Both the position numbers and the translations under genes were made by a program. Shown here in pieces: positions 5,678 through 6,311 of a stretch of 6,311 bases of DNA. The notes below the pieces were generated by a model, which did no database searches, had not been told where the DNA came from, and was given only the letters and a program-made list of their open reading frames with translations. This DNA comes from CAYYAQ01 sp964469555. GTDB taxonomy: Bacteria; Planctomycetota; UBA1135; UBA2386. The stretch's first letter is position 1. Each line of letters opens with the position of its first letter. The stretch covers positions 1 to 6,311 of the forward strand of contig CAYYAQ010000222.1 of assembly GCA_964469555.1 (NCBI GenBank), given 5' to 3'.

Positions 5678-6311
5678 TTACCGGACCAGGCGGGTGTAGC
5701 GGTAGTAGGCTTCCAGGGTCAGGACGAGGATCGCCGTCGAGTAGACGCGACCGCCGTCTTCGCCCCAGGCACCCGACGGGTTCCAGGAGCCCTTGAAGTT
5801 GCCGTCTTCCCGCTGCGTCTTCACGACGGAGGGCGTCAGGCTCTTTTGCCAGTTGTCCCAGTAGGGGGGACCCATCTGGTAGAGCGCGTAGGTCGCGTAG
5901 TACCAGTAGTAGTGGTCCTGGCTGCCCGTCTTGTCCCAGACCGGCTTCTTCGCCATCAGCGTGTCCGCGGCGAGCTTCATCACCGGCGTCTTCTTCGGGT
6001 CCTGGCCGAGGAAGAAGCGGCAGAAGAGGCCGACAGCCGTGAGCGCCTCGCCCCGGTCGATCGGGAAGCGGGTCGCGTGGTCGCCGGGGTGACGTGAGGA
6101 CTGCTCGCCCTTCTTCGTGTAGCCGCAGCGACCGCTGGCCTGGTCGGTCAGCTCGTCGAGGAAGTTCTCGCAGATCTTCAGCGCCTGGGCGTTCACGTCC
6201 AGCTTGAAGTCCTTGGCGGACTTGTAGGCCATGATGCACCAGCCGGTGACCGAGATGTCATTGTCGTTGTCCCGAGGCTGGTAGCGCCAGCAGGCGTACG
6301 GGTTGCGGTGG
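5678..6311 (-). CDS. Prenyltransferase/squalene-oxidase-repeat-like protein (right copy), 5' partial
   Basis: This is the C-terminal 210 or so residues of a paralogue of the left copy; the N terminus lies beyond the window. The frame is open from the window edge (HRNPYACWRYQPRDNDND) to TAA at 5678-5680 (RYTRLVR). An internal ATG at 6232 is not the start, because homology to the left copy continues upstream of it to the edge. It aligns to the left copy without gaps at roughly 60-65% identity by eye. Shared blocks are GYTK-x-GE-x-SSRHPGDHATR, the W-x-x-W pair, GSW and WGEDGGRVY. It has TGG where the left copy has TGA, giving DHYYWYYATYALYQM. No canonical DXDD is seen. The gene is transcribed before the left copy, 108 nt upstream of it, with a strong hairpin between. 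The role is unknown; secretion is inferred from the family only. Confidence 0.85.
   Translation of the reverse strand, partial: HRNPYACWRYQPRDNDNDISVTGWCIMAYKSAKDFKLDVNAQALKICENFLDELTDQASGRCGYTKKGEQSSRHPGDHATRFPIDRGEALTAVGLFCRFFLGQDPKKTPVMKLAADTLMAKKPVWDKTGSQDHYYWYYATYALYQMGPPYWDNWQKSLTPSVVKTQREDGNFKGSWNPSGAWGEDGGRVYSTAILVLTLEAYYRYTRLVR
6257..6311. repeat. 55-bp exact direct repeat, copy at window edge
   Basis: Identical to 5030-5084 and ends exactly at the last base of the window. The length equals a commonly used assembly k-mer, so the sequence may stop here because the assembler could not resolve the repeat. Confidence 0.95.

Noticed and set aside
4622..6097. 491-residue open frame on the plus strand across both toroid genes
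   Set aside because: Its composition is extreme in Val and Arg, and it spans both paralogues and the hairpin between them. The minus strand carries conserved, gaplessly aligned proteins.
1..6311. CRISPR array, insertion sequence, prophage or defence island
   Set aside because: No repeated spacer structure, transposase or integrase text, or terminal inverted repeats were found. The only long direct repeat is the 55-bp paralogue match.

Overview
This GC-rich bacterial window most likely comes from a member of the Planctomycetota. Two things point there. The 3' part of gene 1 carries a C-terminal domain that I associate from memory with secreted or surface proteins of that phylum (a P-x-V-G-x-x-F-x-L-D-I-x-G entry, then ILGVSNTKW, IPLPMSLAAIG, NCNLLVS). 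The right third holds a tandem pair of prenyltransferase/squalene-oxidase-repeat-like (alpha/alpha toroid) proteins of a type common in planctomycete genomes. This placement is an inference; no 16S or other diagnostic marker is present. UGA is used as a normal stop by several genes, so the code is standard.

Layout, left to right. (1) Positions 1-531 hold the 3' end of the planctomycete-type surface protein (+), interrupted by a frameshift at a run of six C, followed by a terminator-like hairpin. (2) Positions 581-806 hold a small orphan ORF (71 aa, +) with the clearest Shine-Dalgarno in the window. (3) Positions 839-2538 hold, on the minus strand and read right to left, def (peptide deformylase), ribF (FAD synthetase/riboflavin kinase) and tRNA-Phe(GAA). 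ribF contains a 40-N assembly gap and def is split by a frameshift. (4) Positions 2700-4434, on the plus strand and divergent from def, hold a 445-aa TPR protein, then rpsT (ribosomal protein S20), then a terminator hairpin shared with the convergent gene. (5) Positions 4454-6311, minus strand, hold two tandem paralogous toroid proteins separated by a perfect 15-bp hairpin. The left, downstream copy has an in-frame TGA at a conserved Trp position. The right, upstream copy runs off the window edge.

The middle is housekeeping: deformylation of nascent proteins, flavin cofactor synthesis, a Phe tRNA and a small-subunit ribosomal protein. The flanks are lineage-typical secreted or scaffold-like proteins of unknown function. 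I see no CRISPR array, transposase, integrase or defence system.

The main caution is sequence quality. Three independent reading-frame lesions and one N gap occur in 6.3 kb, one of them in normally essential def. The window also ends exactly on a 55-base sequence that is present a second time inside it, which looks like a k=55 de Bruijn assembly break. The lesions should be checked on reads before being treated as biology.
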